DNA of 64,000 bases from Piliocolobus tephrosceles. Lineage: Eukaryota; Chordata; Mammalia; Primates; Cercopithecidae. A program made the translations under genes and the position numbers. Position 1 is the stretch's first letter. Every line of letters begins with the position of its first letter. The DNA lies in NCBI RefSeq assembly GCF_002776525.5, contig NC_045438.1, positions 149,756,225 to 149,820,224 of the forward strand. The letters run 5' to 3'. The notes under the pieces were generated by a model. It was not told the origin of the DNA and searched no databases. It saw nothing but the letters and a program-made list of their open reading frames with translations. Shown here in pieces: positions 35,345-45,461 of the stretch.

Positions 35345-35540
35345 TGAGGTTCTCTCCCCCTGAGTTTTCTCATAGCATCCTCTAGTTACCTTCCTGTGAC
35401 ATTTATCTCATTTATTTCTGTCTGTTCCATCAGACAGCAGTGAAGACAGGAACTGCACAGTGTGTCCAGTCATTCCCCAGGACCCAGTAGTGTCTATCTC
35501 ATAGTTGGCATGAGCTATTTGTTGAATACACAAGTGGGGG
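35345..35540 (+). repeat. L2 LINE 3'-end fragment
   Basis: ATTTATCTCATTTATTTCTG, CATCAGACAGCAGTGAAGAC, AGGAACTGCACAG, CCCAGGACCCAGTAGTG and CATGAGCTATTTGTTGAATA follow the L2 3' end in sense (tissue of 'ctgtaagctccttgagggcag', 'ccccagcgcctag', 'tatttgttgaatg'). Confidence 0.8.
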
Positions 35541-35907
35541 AAAACGGAGTTGATCAATTTAAGCCTAAATGAGCAGATATAAACTTCGTTTTCCTTATAG
35601 AGCCATTCACAATTACTTCTGGATTACCTATAATCTGCCTTTTAAAAAATCTAAGACATATCTTGGAAGGTATACAAGTATGGGAATGGTTTTGTGATCA
35701 CTGCAGATGAGTAAAGTTGACAGAATAAGTGCTCGGTCAAACATATTACTTTACTGGTCATTCTTTTATCCTTGACTCCTTTAATATTGAAAACTTCAAT
35801 AATATAAATAAGTAGAAGAAAGTAGTCAGCATTTTTAAGTAGGAATTTTTCCAATTTCCAGCAGAGAAAAGAGTTTGTTACTTACTCACTTTACCCTACT
35901 TGAGAAA
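35541..35907. other. Unique DNA, no feature recognised
   Basis: A minus frame at 35651-35854 has no domain. Nothing else seen. Confidence 0.4.
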
Positions 35908-36063
35908 CAGTGTCCTCAACCCTGACTGTACATTAGAATCACTTGGAGTGCTTTAAAAACTGTTGCTGTTCAGGCCCCACCCACTGCAGTATTCCACTTC
36001 AATTGAACTGGGTTGGGGCCCAGGCATTGTCATTCTTATGTGCAGCCTGGGTTGAGAGACCTG
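35908..36063 (+). repeat. MER5A DNA transposon (non-autonomous hAT)
   Basis: It begins CAGTGTCCTCAACCCTGACT and ends CAGCCTGGGTTGAGAGACCT, with ACATTAGAATCACTTGGAG, CAGGCCCCACCCACTGCAG and GGTTGGGGCCCAGGCATTG between. The terminal inverted repeats are recognisable. This is a near-complete MER5A. Confidence 0.92.
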
Positions 36064-36324
36064 TCCTAGAAGATGGCGAATGGGAGTCCCAGCTATGGAA
36101 TAACACCTTTACATTGGGTTCTCCCACAAAGATGCACAAGTGCCATGAGTAGTCAACATCTTCCTTCACAGGGACATTTACCTTCTCTATTTCAGTGCTT
36201 CACGTGGATGAACTCTATAGATCATTCTCAGTGCAGCAATCATGCTGCAAGGCACTAAAGAATTCAGATTCACAATGTAATTTCAGCCACGGGGGGCAGT
36301 GGCATAAATTTCTCATTTCTAAAT
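36064..36324. other. Short unique gap
   Basis: No feature recognised; the plus frame at 36073-36258 starts inside the MER5A end. Confidence 0.35.
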
Positions 36325-36500
36325 CTGGCCTGATATCAGAATCAACTGAGGAACTTTAGAAGAGGATTTTTAGGAGAGGAACATCTTTAAAATGCAGATT
36401 TCAAGGCACCAGAGATGATTAACTGAATCAGAGTCTCTGAGGATGAAGTCTTGTAATATGCATTTCTATCAAATTCCCCCAAGTGAGTCTTACATTTCAG
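36325..36500 (+). repeat. MER5/MER58-like hAT fragment
   Basis: GATATCAGAATCAACTGAGG, AAATGCAGATTTCAAGGCAC, TTAACTGAATCAGAGTCTCT and TAATATGCATTTCTATCAAA follow the order of hAT-derived MER5-type elements. Diverged; exact family uncertain. Confidence 0.6.
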
Positions 36501-36598
36501 CTAAATAGTTGTTAGACATGCACAGATTTTTAAAAGGTTAAGTATGTCATAAATGTATGGAAATACATATTTCAGTCTGAAAAAAAAAATCTTTCTAT

Positions 36599-36790
36599 GG
36601 TATAGTAGGAAGGCTGTAGCCTTTGGACTCTGATACATGTGCATTAGAAGTCCAGCTTCATCAAAACTACGTCATATGACCATGGGTAAGCTACCCAAAG
36701 CCTCTGTGCAGCTAAGAAAATAAGGATATGTCCTTCATAGGGATGCTGTGACCTGCCCAGCGATGTAGAGCACAAGACAGATGTCAAGAC
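36599..36790 (+). repeat. MIR SINE
   Basis: GGTATAGTAGGAAGGCTGTA, CCTTTGGACTCTGATACATG, ATGACCATGGGTAAGCTACC, AAAGCCTCTGTGCAGCTAAG and a CATAGGGATGCTGTGACC block show the MIR order in sense. Confidence 0.8.
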
Positions 36791-37335
36791 ATGTTCATTA
36801 TTTTCTCCCCCTTCCTACCCTGTGAAATGTGACCAGTGAAAAAAAGAATAAAATAAATAGGTAAAGTAGAAATGAAGGCTGACATCCTAGGAAATATGAG
36901 CATATGATATCAAGAACATGTGAATCATTTTCTTTCCATCTAAATCATTTCCAATAATCAATGGGTAAGAAGAATCTCAATGCTAAATTTCTCTGGCATT
37001 CAAATTACTTAAAGACTAAATGATTTTCCAAAATATTTTGATGAACTCATGGCATAGCCATGTGTAGCTGATTTTAGTAAAGGGTTGGGAGACAATTCAG
37101 ACGTTTAACTATGACTCATGACAAACTCATGAAAGAAAAACAATCAGATTCTATTTGAAATTGCAGGTATTGCTTACAATAAAGAAAGATACATTAAAAT
37201 CAGGTCCCTCTACCTCCTATTTCTCCAAGGAGTTCACTTTTCTCAGAGGAGAAAACTTGGCTTCTATTTCTTTATTTATCAATAAAATCAAAAGTCAATA
37301 GCTCTACGAAATGTCTCCTAAAAATCCTCTTCTAA
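36791..37335. other. Unique DNA, no feature recognised
   Basis: AT-rich, with no coding frame over 60 codons. Confidence 0.4.
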
Positions 37336-37570
37336 ATAAGGTGAATTCAGTTCAACAAATATTTATTGAACAACTTCTATGCCAAAAACATCCTTCCCTG
37401 TACTCCCAGATCACCTGGAACAGGCCTTTATTATTGCACTTTCACATGATTTTGTAAATATGTATTTCCTTTTTTCTCTCTCCTACCAGACTGTGTGTTC
37501 CTCCAAGAGAGAAACCAGGTTATTTATTTTTGAATGCCTCTTGCTCAAAACAGTGCCTAAAATACAGTGG
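37336..37570. repeat. Two opposed L2 fragments
   Basis: GTTCAACAAATATTTATTGA at about 37350-37370 is the antisense L2 3' tip. From about 37420 a sense L2 3' end follows: TCTCTCCTACCAGACTGTGT, CTCCAAGAGAGAAACCAGG, AACAGTGCCTAAAATACAG. The plus frame at 37379-37597 is a shadow of this. Confidence 0.65.
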
Positions 37571-37796
37571 TCTGGGGTTGGGAGAGAAACAGAATGAAGA
37601 GTGTTAATTTATCTAACAATAAAATACTGTGTATGAAATTTTTATGTACGTATACATCAAGCATTTGATAAAGCCCTATCCTATTCATAGATTGATGCAA
37701 AAGCAATGTAAATAAAATATTAGCAAGTTAAATGAGGCAGTATGCTAAAATAGTAACTAATAAATCATTACTAACTTATGATCATGTCATCTCAAA

Positions 37797-37911
37797 CATT
37801 GTGTTTTTCATTTTTAGAAGTTTGTTTTGTTTCTTTTTTATATTTTTCATAATTTTACTTAGAGCACTTATGCTTTCCTCCACCTTATTTAATGTATGGG
37901 ATATATTTATT
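37797..37911 (-). repeat. Left arm of a 115-bp inverted repeat; L1/HAL1-like sequence, antisense
   Basis: This block is the reverse complement of 39246-39360 at roughly 83% identity by eye. It includes 43 consecutive identical bases (about 37802-37844). The right arm lies inside a sense L1M/HAL1-like block, so this arm is a short antisense copy of that segment. The bases upstream of it do not continue the match. Downstream it abuts an MLT1-type LTR. Frames at 37732-37959 and 39124-39360 look alike only because of this repeat. Confidence 0.9.
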
Positions 37912-38262
37912 GGTTACCCCAATGAGATAGTGTGTGGGGGTGGTGCCTTTGGGAAGTGATTAGCTTTAGCTCATATCAAAACAGTGGGACCCTTATGATA
38001 GGATTAGTATCCCTATGAGAAAAAAACAAAAAACATAAATTTTTCCCTCTGTCCAGGCACACATACCTGGAAAGGCCATGTGAGCACCTAGCAAGAAGGC
38101 AGCTGTCAAAAAAACAAGAAGAGTTCTCACAAGAAACCAAATCTGCTGGCGCATTGATCGTGGATGTTTCAGCCCCCAGAACTGTCAGAAAGTAATGTAT
38201 GTTGCTTAAGCCACCCAATCCACAAGTATGTTGTTACAGCAGCCCTAGCTACCTGAAATACA
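37912..38262 (+). repeat. MaLR LTR (MLT1-type), 5'-truncated, sense
   Basis: GGTGGTGCCTTTGGGAAGTG, ATGATAGGATTAGTATCCCT, TACCTGGAAAGGCCATGTGA, TTTCAGCCCCCAGAACTG, TAAGCCACCCAATCC and TTACAGCAGCCCTAGCTACC give the MLT1 order. The first ~40 bases of the LTR are missing or unrecognisable, where the inverted-repeat arm begins. Confidence 0.85.
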
Positions 38263-38876
38263 AACTAAGCAATGAAACCTTGATGAAAATTCTTGGACAC
38301 TAAGGCTCTAGAGTGCTTCCTGGTTAGGTTAACAAAAAGATATGCTGGCAAGATGATGCATCTGATTCCCTGAGGAAAGGGCATGGAAGCTCTGCACCAC
38401 CCTCCCTCACAATCCTGCCCTACATGTCTCTTCTGTTTGGCTATTTCTGAGTTGTAGCCCTTTTAATAAAACTGTAATGGTAAGTATAGCAGTATCCTGA
38501 ATTATGTCTTTCTACCTAATTATCGATCCTGGGAGTGAGGGGGGATTGGAGGTGTGGGAGTCCCTGAATTTGTAGCCAAGTCAGGAAGAAGTTCAGGTGG
38601 CCTGTGGACCTCATGTGTAGCCACAGAGTGACACTACATTCCATAGTGTCAGAATTGGATCGAACTGTAGGACAACCCCTTGGTGTCAAAGAATTCATGT
38701 CAAAATGCAGGTCCTGATTAACAAAGCTTAAACGCAAACCTCAAAAACTCTTTGCAAGTAACTTAAATAAGTCCAAGAACCCAAAAATATTTTTAAAATA
38801 TTTTAAAAAGAATCAGAACCCATAACATAAAATTCACAATATATGACATCTAATAAAAATTATCAGGCATGCTGCT
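38263..38876. other. Unique DNA, no gene recognised
   Basis: A minus frame at 38516-38737 has no recognisable domain. No named repeat. Confidence 0.4.
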
Positions 38877-39070
38877 GGGCCAATGGCTCATGGCTGTAAT
38901 CCCAGCTATTCGGGAGGCTGAGGTGGGAGAATCGCTTGAAATGGGGAGGTGGAGATTGCAGTGAGCTGAGATCGCCCCACTGCACTCCAACCTAGGTGAC
39001 AGAGCAAGACCCCATCTCAAAAAAACAGAAAAGCAAAAAAAGAGAAAAAAGAAGAGAGAGAGAAAAAAAG
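38877..39070 (+). mobile_element. Alu monomer (right-arm type) with long A/G-rich tail
   Basis: GGCCAATGGCTCATGGCTGT runs straight into AATCCCAGCTATTCGGGAGG and GAGAATCGCTTGAAATGGGG, and ends at CCCATCTC before a purine-rich tail to 39070. Only one arm is present and it has right-arm features, so it is a free right monomer (FRAM-like) or a deleted Alu. Confidence 0.9.
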
Positions 39071-39119
39071 ACCCTAGTCAGTACAACTTTTAAAAGGATA
39101 AAAAATAAAAGCTTTTAAA

Positions 39120-40335
39120 AAAATTATCTGGAATGCAAAGAAGTAGGAAAGCACAACACATATGATGAGAAAAAAATAAGCAATATCAACAGACCCAGAA
39201 ATGACACAGATAACAGAATAAGTAGAAAATATAATAAAACTACAATTATAAATATACTGCATATGTTCAATAAGGGAGAGGAGAGGATAAGTGCTCTAAG
39301 CAGAAATACAGAAAATATAAAAAAGAAACAAAACAAACTTCTAAAAATGAAAAAATACAACGTACAAGATTAAAAAATATTTCAAATGGGATAAACAGCA
39401 GATGAGATCTTCCAGAAGAAAACATTAGTGAGCTTAAGTACATGACAAAATAAACTACATGAAATGAAAAAGAAAAAAAATAGGGAAAAAATTGTGAGAA
39501 CATGAGAAAAATGTAAGACAACCTCAATTATTTCAATATACATTTAAATGAAGTTCCAGAAGGAGGAAGGAAACAAAATATTCAAAAGAAAAGGGTCAAA
39601 TATTCTCTAAATTTGATGAAAACTACAAATGCGCAGTTTCCAGAATCTCAACAAACCCCAAGCACGCGGAAGGTGAAGAAAATGATACCAAAGATTATTA
39701 TAATCAAATTGTTTCAAAAAAGTTGAACAAAGAAAATCTTAAAGGCATACAGAGAAAAAAAAAAAAAGACGTATATTTGTGGAGGAAAAAGAATACCATC
39801 AGACTTATCAGAAGCAATGCAAGCCAAAACACAGTGGAACAACAACTTTAAGGTACTGAAAAAAAAAAAAAAAACACCTGTCAACCTAGAATCCTATGTA
39901 TACCCAGAGAAAATACTTTTCAAGTCATTTTTTCGAGTCAAAATATTCTTCAAAGTCATTGGCAAAATAAAGGCATTTTTATACATAAAAAAGCTGAAAA
40001 AGTGCATAGCCACCAGATCAGCACTATAAAAAATATTAAAGGAAATTCTTCAAGCAAAAGGCGCAATGTCAAAATCCTTCAGGCAAAACGATAAGGAAAT
40101 CTAGATTTAAGCAAAGGAGTGAAGAACACCAGAAATAGTAAATATAAAGGTGGATATGAAGGATGTTTTGTGTTTTTCTAAATCAGCTTAAAAGACAATT
40201 GTTTAAAGCAAAAAATAGTAAAATATATTATGAGTTCATTACATATGTAAAAGTAAGTGTGTTACAAAAGTAGCACAAAGGCTTGAAGAAGGGAATGGAA
40301 CTATATGGTTGTAGGATTGTTATACAATATGTGAA
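39120..40335 (+). repeat. Ancient L1M/HAL1-like ORF1-region sequence, sense
   Basis: A-rich sequence in which CAAATATTCTCTAAATTTGA, AATCTCAACAAACCCCAAGC, AAGAAAATCTTAAAGGCATA, AACAACTTTAAGGTACTGAA, CCTGTCAACCTAGAATCCTA and AATATTAAAGGAAATTCTTC follow the ORF1-encoding part of old mammalian L1M/HAL1. All frames are broken; the 70-codon piece at 39817-40029 is a remnant. It contains the right arm (39246-39360) of the inverted repeat. Confidence 0.8.
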
Positions 40336-41820
40336 CTGGTATAATTCTAGCAGGCCTTTTTAGAGAAACAGACATGCTGATTCTAAAATTTATATGACAA
40401 TGCAAAGGTCTTAGAATAATTTTTAAGAAGATGAACAAAGTTAGAAGACTTACACTACCTAATTTCAAGATGTACTATAAAAGCTACAGTAATCCAGACA
40501 GTATGGTGTTGGTGTTGGTGTAAACATAGACACAAAGATCAATAGAACCCAGAAATAGACCCACATACAAATCGCCAATTGATTTTTGACATGTCCAGAA
40601 CATGTAATGGGGGAAAGGATAATCTTTTCAGCAAATGGTGCTAGAACAATTAATTAGATAGCTATGTGCAAAAATGAAATGAAATTTCATTCTTAACTCT
40701 CAAAATATTTAAAATTAACTCAAATAAGAACTTAGGACCAAATGCAAGAACTAAAACTATAAAATGTATAGAATAAAACATAGTGTTAGACACCTTCAGC
40801 TTGGCAAAGGTATTTTTTAAGTAGTATATCAAAAGTCACAAACCATGGGAAAAAAAAAACTGATAAATTGAGTTTAAAGTCCTTTGTTCTTCAAATAATA
40901 ATGCAATTAAAAGGAAAAGGCAAGACACAGACCGGAAAAAAATTGCAAAATATATACCCAACAAAGAGGCTAGTAACCTAGAATGTATAATAATGTTGTA
41001 CAACACAATCATAAGAAGACAAACAACCTGGTAAAAATTGAGCAAAATATTTGAACACACTCTTCACCAAGAAGATATGCAGATGGGAAATAAACACATA
41101 AACAGACGCTTAACATTATTATTCATTAGAGACTTGTAAATTAAAGTCACAATAAAATACCCCTACATACCCACTAGGATGGCTGAAATTTAAAGATCTC
41201 ACCATCCAGAATAAACTTAATGTTCTTTTGTCATAAGAATCAAGAAACATTAAACAAAAAGACTGATAAACTGACCATATAAAATTAAGCACTTCCATAC
41301 AATGGAAAACTAAAAGCATTATAAACATATTTTTAAAACAAAAATTAACATGGAAAATAACATTTACAAAGCATATAAAAATGAATTACTCACCTTAATA
41401 TGCAAATAATTCGTAGAACTTATTTTTTAATTCAAAAGGACATAAACTAGTGAGTCCACAAAAAAAAAGAAAATGATCACAAGAATATCAACAATGCTCT
41501 TTCTCATTTACTATCAAAGAAATAAGCAACTAGATATCATCTCAATAAATTGACTAAATTACCAGCAAGCCTGTAACATTCCACTAAAGGACACAACAGA
41601 AAAAAATGTGAATAAATAAATGAATTAATGTTCTCTTGAATAGATATTATATTATAAAAACAGAAATATTTCTACATCAATCTATATTGAATTCAATTAA
41701 AATTTTTCAGGGATGTATTCAAATGACCATTCAAAATTTCAAATTAATAATTTTGAAAACTTGGCAAAATGGAGTTTAAAACTATTTCCAATTATTGTTC
41801 AAAGTCATTAGGGTCATAAG
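40336..41820 (+). repeat. Ancient L1M ORF2-derived sequence, sense, part 1
   Basis: TTAGAAGACTTACACTACCT, TACTATAAAAGCTACAGTAA, ATCAATAGAACCCAGAAATA and the later CACAAACCATGGG...TTGAGTTTAAAG blocks are L1 ORF2 3'-half landmarks. At 41225-41560 the sequence returns to the same ORF2 segment that recurs at 42082-42400, indicating an internal duplication or two overlapping copies. Confidence 0.85.
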
Positions 41821-41823
41821 CAA

Positions 41824-42060
41824 TCTCTTGGGCCCAGGAGTTTGAGACCAGCCTGGGCAACAAAGTGAGACCTCTGATTCTACAAAATATTTAAAAATTG
41901 GCCAGATACAGCGCCATGCACCTATAGTCCTCACTACTTCAGGGGCTGAGGCGGGAGAATGTTTGAGCCCAGGAGTTAGAGGCCACAGTGAGCCATGATC
42001 ACGCCACTGCACTCCAACCTAGACAACAAAATAAGACTCTGACTCTAAAGAAAAAAAAAA
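41824..42060 (+). mobile_element. 5'-truncated Alu (AluJ-like), sense
   Basis: Starts at GGGCCCAGGAGTTTGAGACC within the left arm, followed by the linker, the right arm (GCGGGAGAATGTTTGAGCCC, CACGCCACTGCACTCC) and an A-tail at 42050-42060. It sits between the two copies of the duplicated L1M segment. Confidence 0.93.
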
Positions 42061-43010
42061 CTATACAATGTGAAATATCTTTTAGCATATCATAAAATCT
42101 CAGAAGCATAAAGCAAAAACACTGATAATTTGACCCTATAAACTTAAAATATTGGAGGAGGAAAATAAAGCATATTCAACATATTTTTAAAATAAAAATC
42201 CATACTGGGAAATGACATTTGTAAAACATATGACAAAGGATTATTAGCCTTAATATGTAAAGAGTTCAAACAAATTATATGGGATTTTAAAACATATGAT
42301 AGGACAAGAGCAGGCAATTACCCAAAGGAAAAACTTTAAAATCGTCAGCAATCATAAAAAGATATTCTTTCTTCTAATCAAAGAAATGCAAATAAAAGCA
42401 ACCATATATATATTAGTAGATTGGCAAAGGTGAATAATATCAAAATCTGTATTAAAAAGGGAACAGAAAATCAGACACATGTGATTTATCAACGAGAATT
42501 TCAATCAATATGCCCGTTCTAGAGATCATTTCGGTAGGCGCCTAGCAGGACAGGAGAGAAAAGAGAAAAAAAAGGGAGAAGAAAATGAACAAAGGAGAGA
42601 GGGAGGGCAGAGAGAGAGAGAGAAAGTAAATTGTGAAATAAACAAGGCAATGCCCTGCATCCGTTAAAATGATCATGTAAAATATTTTGTCATGAATGAA
42701 TATTCAAAATCTGTTTAAATATATACATTATTATTTATAAGTATGTGTGTATATATATATAAACTGTCATATATATATATATACATGACAGTTTGAATAG
42801 TGTGATCCTAATTATACAACATTGGGTGTGTAGGCACCTGTGTGCATGCAGAAGAGGTATCTAGAAGAGTTTTCACCAGCGTATTTACAGTGGTTATTTC
42901 TCAGTGAAAAAATTCTATGTGATTATTATTACATTAATCTTTATACTTTTCTAATAGTTTGAATTTTTAAAATAATGAGCATGTCTCAGTTTTAAAGCAA
43001 TAAAGCTACT
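42061..43010 (+). repeat. Ancient L1M ORF2 end and 3' UTR, part 2
   Basis: ORF2-like sequence (ATGACAAAGGATTATTAGCC, AAAGAAATGCAAATAAAAGC, TTAGTAGATTGGCAAAGGTG) continues to a purine-rich patch at about 42545-42635. Then comes an L1M-type 3' UTR (ACAGTGGTTATTTCTCAGTG, TTTAAAATAATGAGCATGTC). It ends near 43010. A TA tract at 42751-42783 lies inside a 10-base-arm palindrome. Confidence 0.82.
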
Positions 43011-43954
43011 TTTTAAATGTGAGTCATCCAATGAGATGAGAATTTAATAGTATGTGAGTGATTACATAAAAACATGTCTTCTTGGAGCTGTCTTTCTATT
43101 AAGATCAATGTCTTTACTCCTTTCCCTCTTCACTTTGGAGGAGACAGAGGAGAAGCAGAAAGCAGGAAGAATTTGATAATAATCCAAATATAAAACCATT
43201 ATTTTGTTTTCTTTTTAGTAGTTTTAGTAACTGAATTTCATTTTAGATCAGCATTCTTTTGGATATTTAGAAAGAGACAAAATAGAAGGTAAAGGTAGTA
43301 TGACATCAATATGTTTTAAGGATCGCTCGTGTTCAAGCAAAGTATTAGTGTGGCATGCAAAGGAAGGGAAAGAGGCAGACCGAAGCAAGATAACAAGCAC
43401 TGAGCATGAGGAGGTGGAATGGAAACCATGAGAGATGCTAAGGAGAAGGGTGAAAACAGAAAACGATTGAAAATTCAAAATCAAGAATTACAGGATAGGA
43501 TGAATTTGGAGGAACCGTGCAAAAGAACAATTTAAGTAAATCAAATGTTCATAGCCAGTGCTCATTCATTTATCCTTTTGGTCCAAATCCAGTCAGATAT
43601 TACCTCCAGGTGCAACATTTGGCACTGAGATGAGCATTAAAGTTAAATATTTATTGGTGCCTTAATATTGTCAGAGACTTGTTCCAACACTGACCCAGGT
43701 ATGATGCTTAATCCTGATCTCTCTAAGATTTAACAAATATCCTAGAGGTCTTATTTTCATTTCTAACGTCAGTTCAAGGAGCTCAGCTGTCTTTTACATT
43801 AGTGTCTGGTCCATAGCTCTGTCCTAAATATTGAAGGTAATCTGGATTATTTTCTCTACTGGGTAAATTTAACCAATATGGAAGACAACGACTATCCTAA
43901 ACAATATCAGACACTTTAAATAGATACTCTTTATGACAATGCATTTCAAATGCC
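43011..43954. other. Unique DNA, no gene recognised
   Basis: A minus frame at 43248-43484 shows no domain. Nothing else. Confidence 0.4.
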
Positions 43955-44165
43955 TAACACTTTCACCCAGCCATTCTAATTCTAGAAATTTCCACTAAAG
44001 AAATTCTTGGGTAGACATAAAAATTTATTTACAAATGCTAATATAACACTGTTTTCAACGGAAAAAATATTTTTAAAATCATGAATGCATATTACATGTC
44101 CAAACAATAAGAAGCCAGATAAATAAATTTGAATACAGATATTACATGTTTCTCATTAAAATCTA
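43955..44165 (+). repeat. Ancient L1 ORF2 C-terminal fragment
   Basis: CACCCAGCCATTCTAATTCT, GAAATTTCCACTAAAGAAAT, then an ACAAATGCTAATATAACACT...AAAAT block and ATAAGAAGCCAGATAAATAA mirror the L1 segment that reads 'cccagcaattccacttctagg ... taaagaaat' in old elements. Confidence 0.7.
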
Positions 44166-45261
44166 TTAATGTTAACTTTCATTAAGATGACAATTTTCAG
44201 AACCAAACTGTGTAGAAATAGTGGCATCACTAGGGTAAAGAAGTTCCACGGTGCTCTTTATGGATATGCCATTAAAATGTTTGATGATCACAAGTCAACA
44301 CTTCCTATATGCTGCACATAGGGAAGACTGAATTGCGTGCCGTATTTATAATGGCCATTGAGTGCTGTCTTCATATCTACTGCACATGATGGCTTACTTG
44401 ACTTCTCAAGTAAAACTCTGAAATGTCTCCTCCATTCAGAGCTTTGATCTAAGACTACTGCCTTTCCCAGTTGGTCAAATTGTATAATTAAGCAGGAAAC
44501 ATCTCAGATTGGTCCATGTTTTGAAGTGGGTTTGGGAGATGTCTGGCTATATAGTAACCTAAGAAAAACTCTGTGTGTAATTCAATCTGTCATTTTGCAA
44601 TGCCTGCTCATAAAGGGCACGCACATGGAGCAGTCTTGACATCATTCCAAAGGGCTGTCATCACATTATCTAGGTCACACTACAAGCAATGTACTTAGAA
44701 ATTGTTCATCCCAAAGTTTAGGATAGGGAAGATATTTTGATCTGAAATTGATCATAATACTAAAAATAAAGTAGAATTGCACATGCCATGTTACTGAGTA
44801 TGATCCAAAAAAGATATGTTTTACTCTAACATGAAAAGTAACTAAGAAGCCTTAGTTAAGAAATCATAATTTCTTTCAAAATTCAAAGGATGATTTTGTT
44901 GATTACGACTGGCTTCCTTTTAAAGAACTAATTCCATCATAAACCTCTGTTGCGAATTTTTGAGCCAATTATTTGGAACACAAATTTCAGACAAGCTAGA
45001 TACTGGCAGTAGTTTTGAATTTACTTAGTTTGGTTCAAGGATTCAATTTTACCTGTGCCATTTCTCGTTCAAGCAACTGGTCAGATTACAATAGCATAGA
45101 TTAGGAGATACGCTTCAGTGAAGTATTGAGAGAGATTTGCCTAGTTCCTGCCACTCCATGTTCAACAACTGTTAAATTACTAATAGGGAGATATTTCAAG
45201 ACTTGCCTTGACTGATTTCAAACTTACTTAGGAAGCAACAAATAAAAGAAGAATACATGGC
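44166..45261. other. Unique DNA, no gene or repeat recognised
   Basis: About 1.1 kb with no frame over 60 codons. Confidence 0.45.
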
Positions 45262-45400
45262 TTTGAATATAGAGTCTATGTGGCCCTTGAGAATCAGTTT
45301 CCCCATCTATGAAATGGAAAAAAGGTCTACCTCAGAGAACTGTCAGAAGAATTAAATGAAATGTGCTGAGTAAACCATAAAGACTACATTAATATTCATT
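45262..45400 (+). repeat. MIR SINE, 3' half
   Basis: AGAATCAGTTTCCCCATCTA, TGAAATGGAAAAAAGGTCTA, CCTCAGAGAACTGTCAGAAG, AATTAAATGAAATGTGCTGA give the MIR core and 3' part. Confidence 0.78.
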
Positions 45401-45461
45401 ATTTTTTCCACTTTGTCATACAGGTTCTTAACATCAGGACTATAATTTTGACTATAATGTT

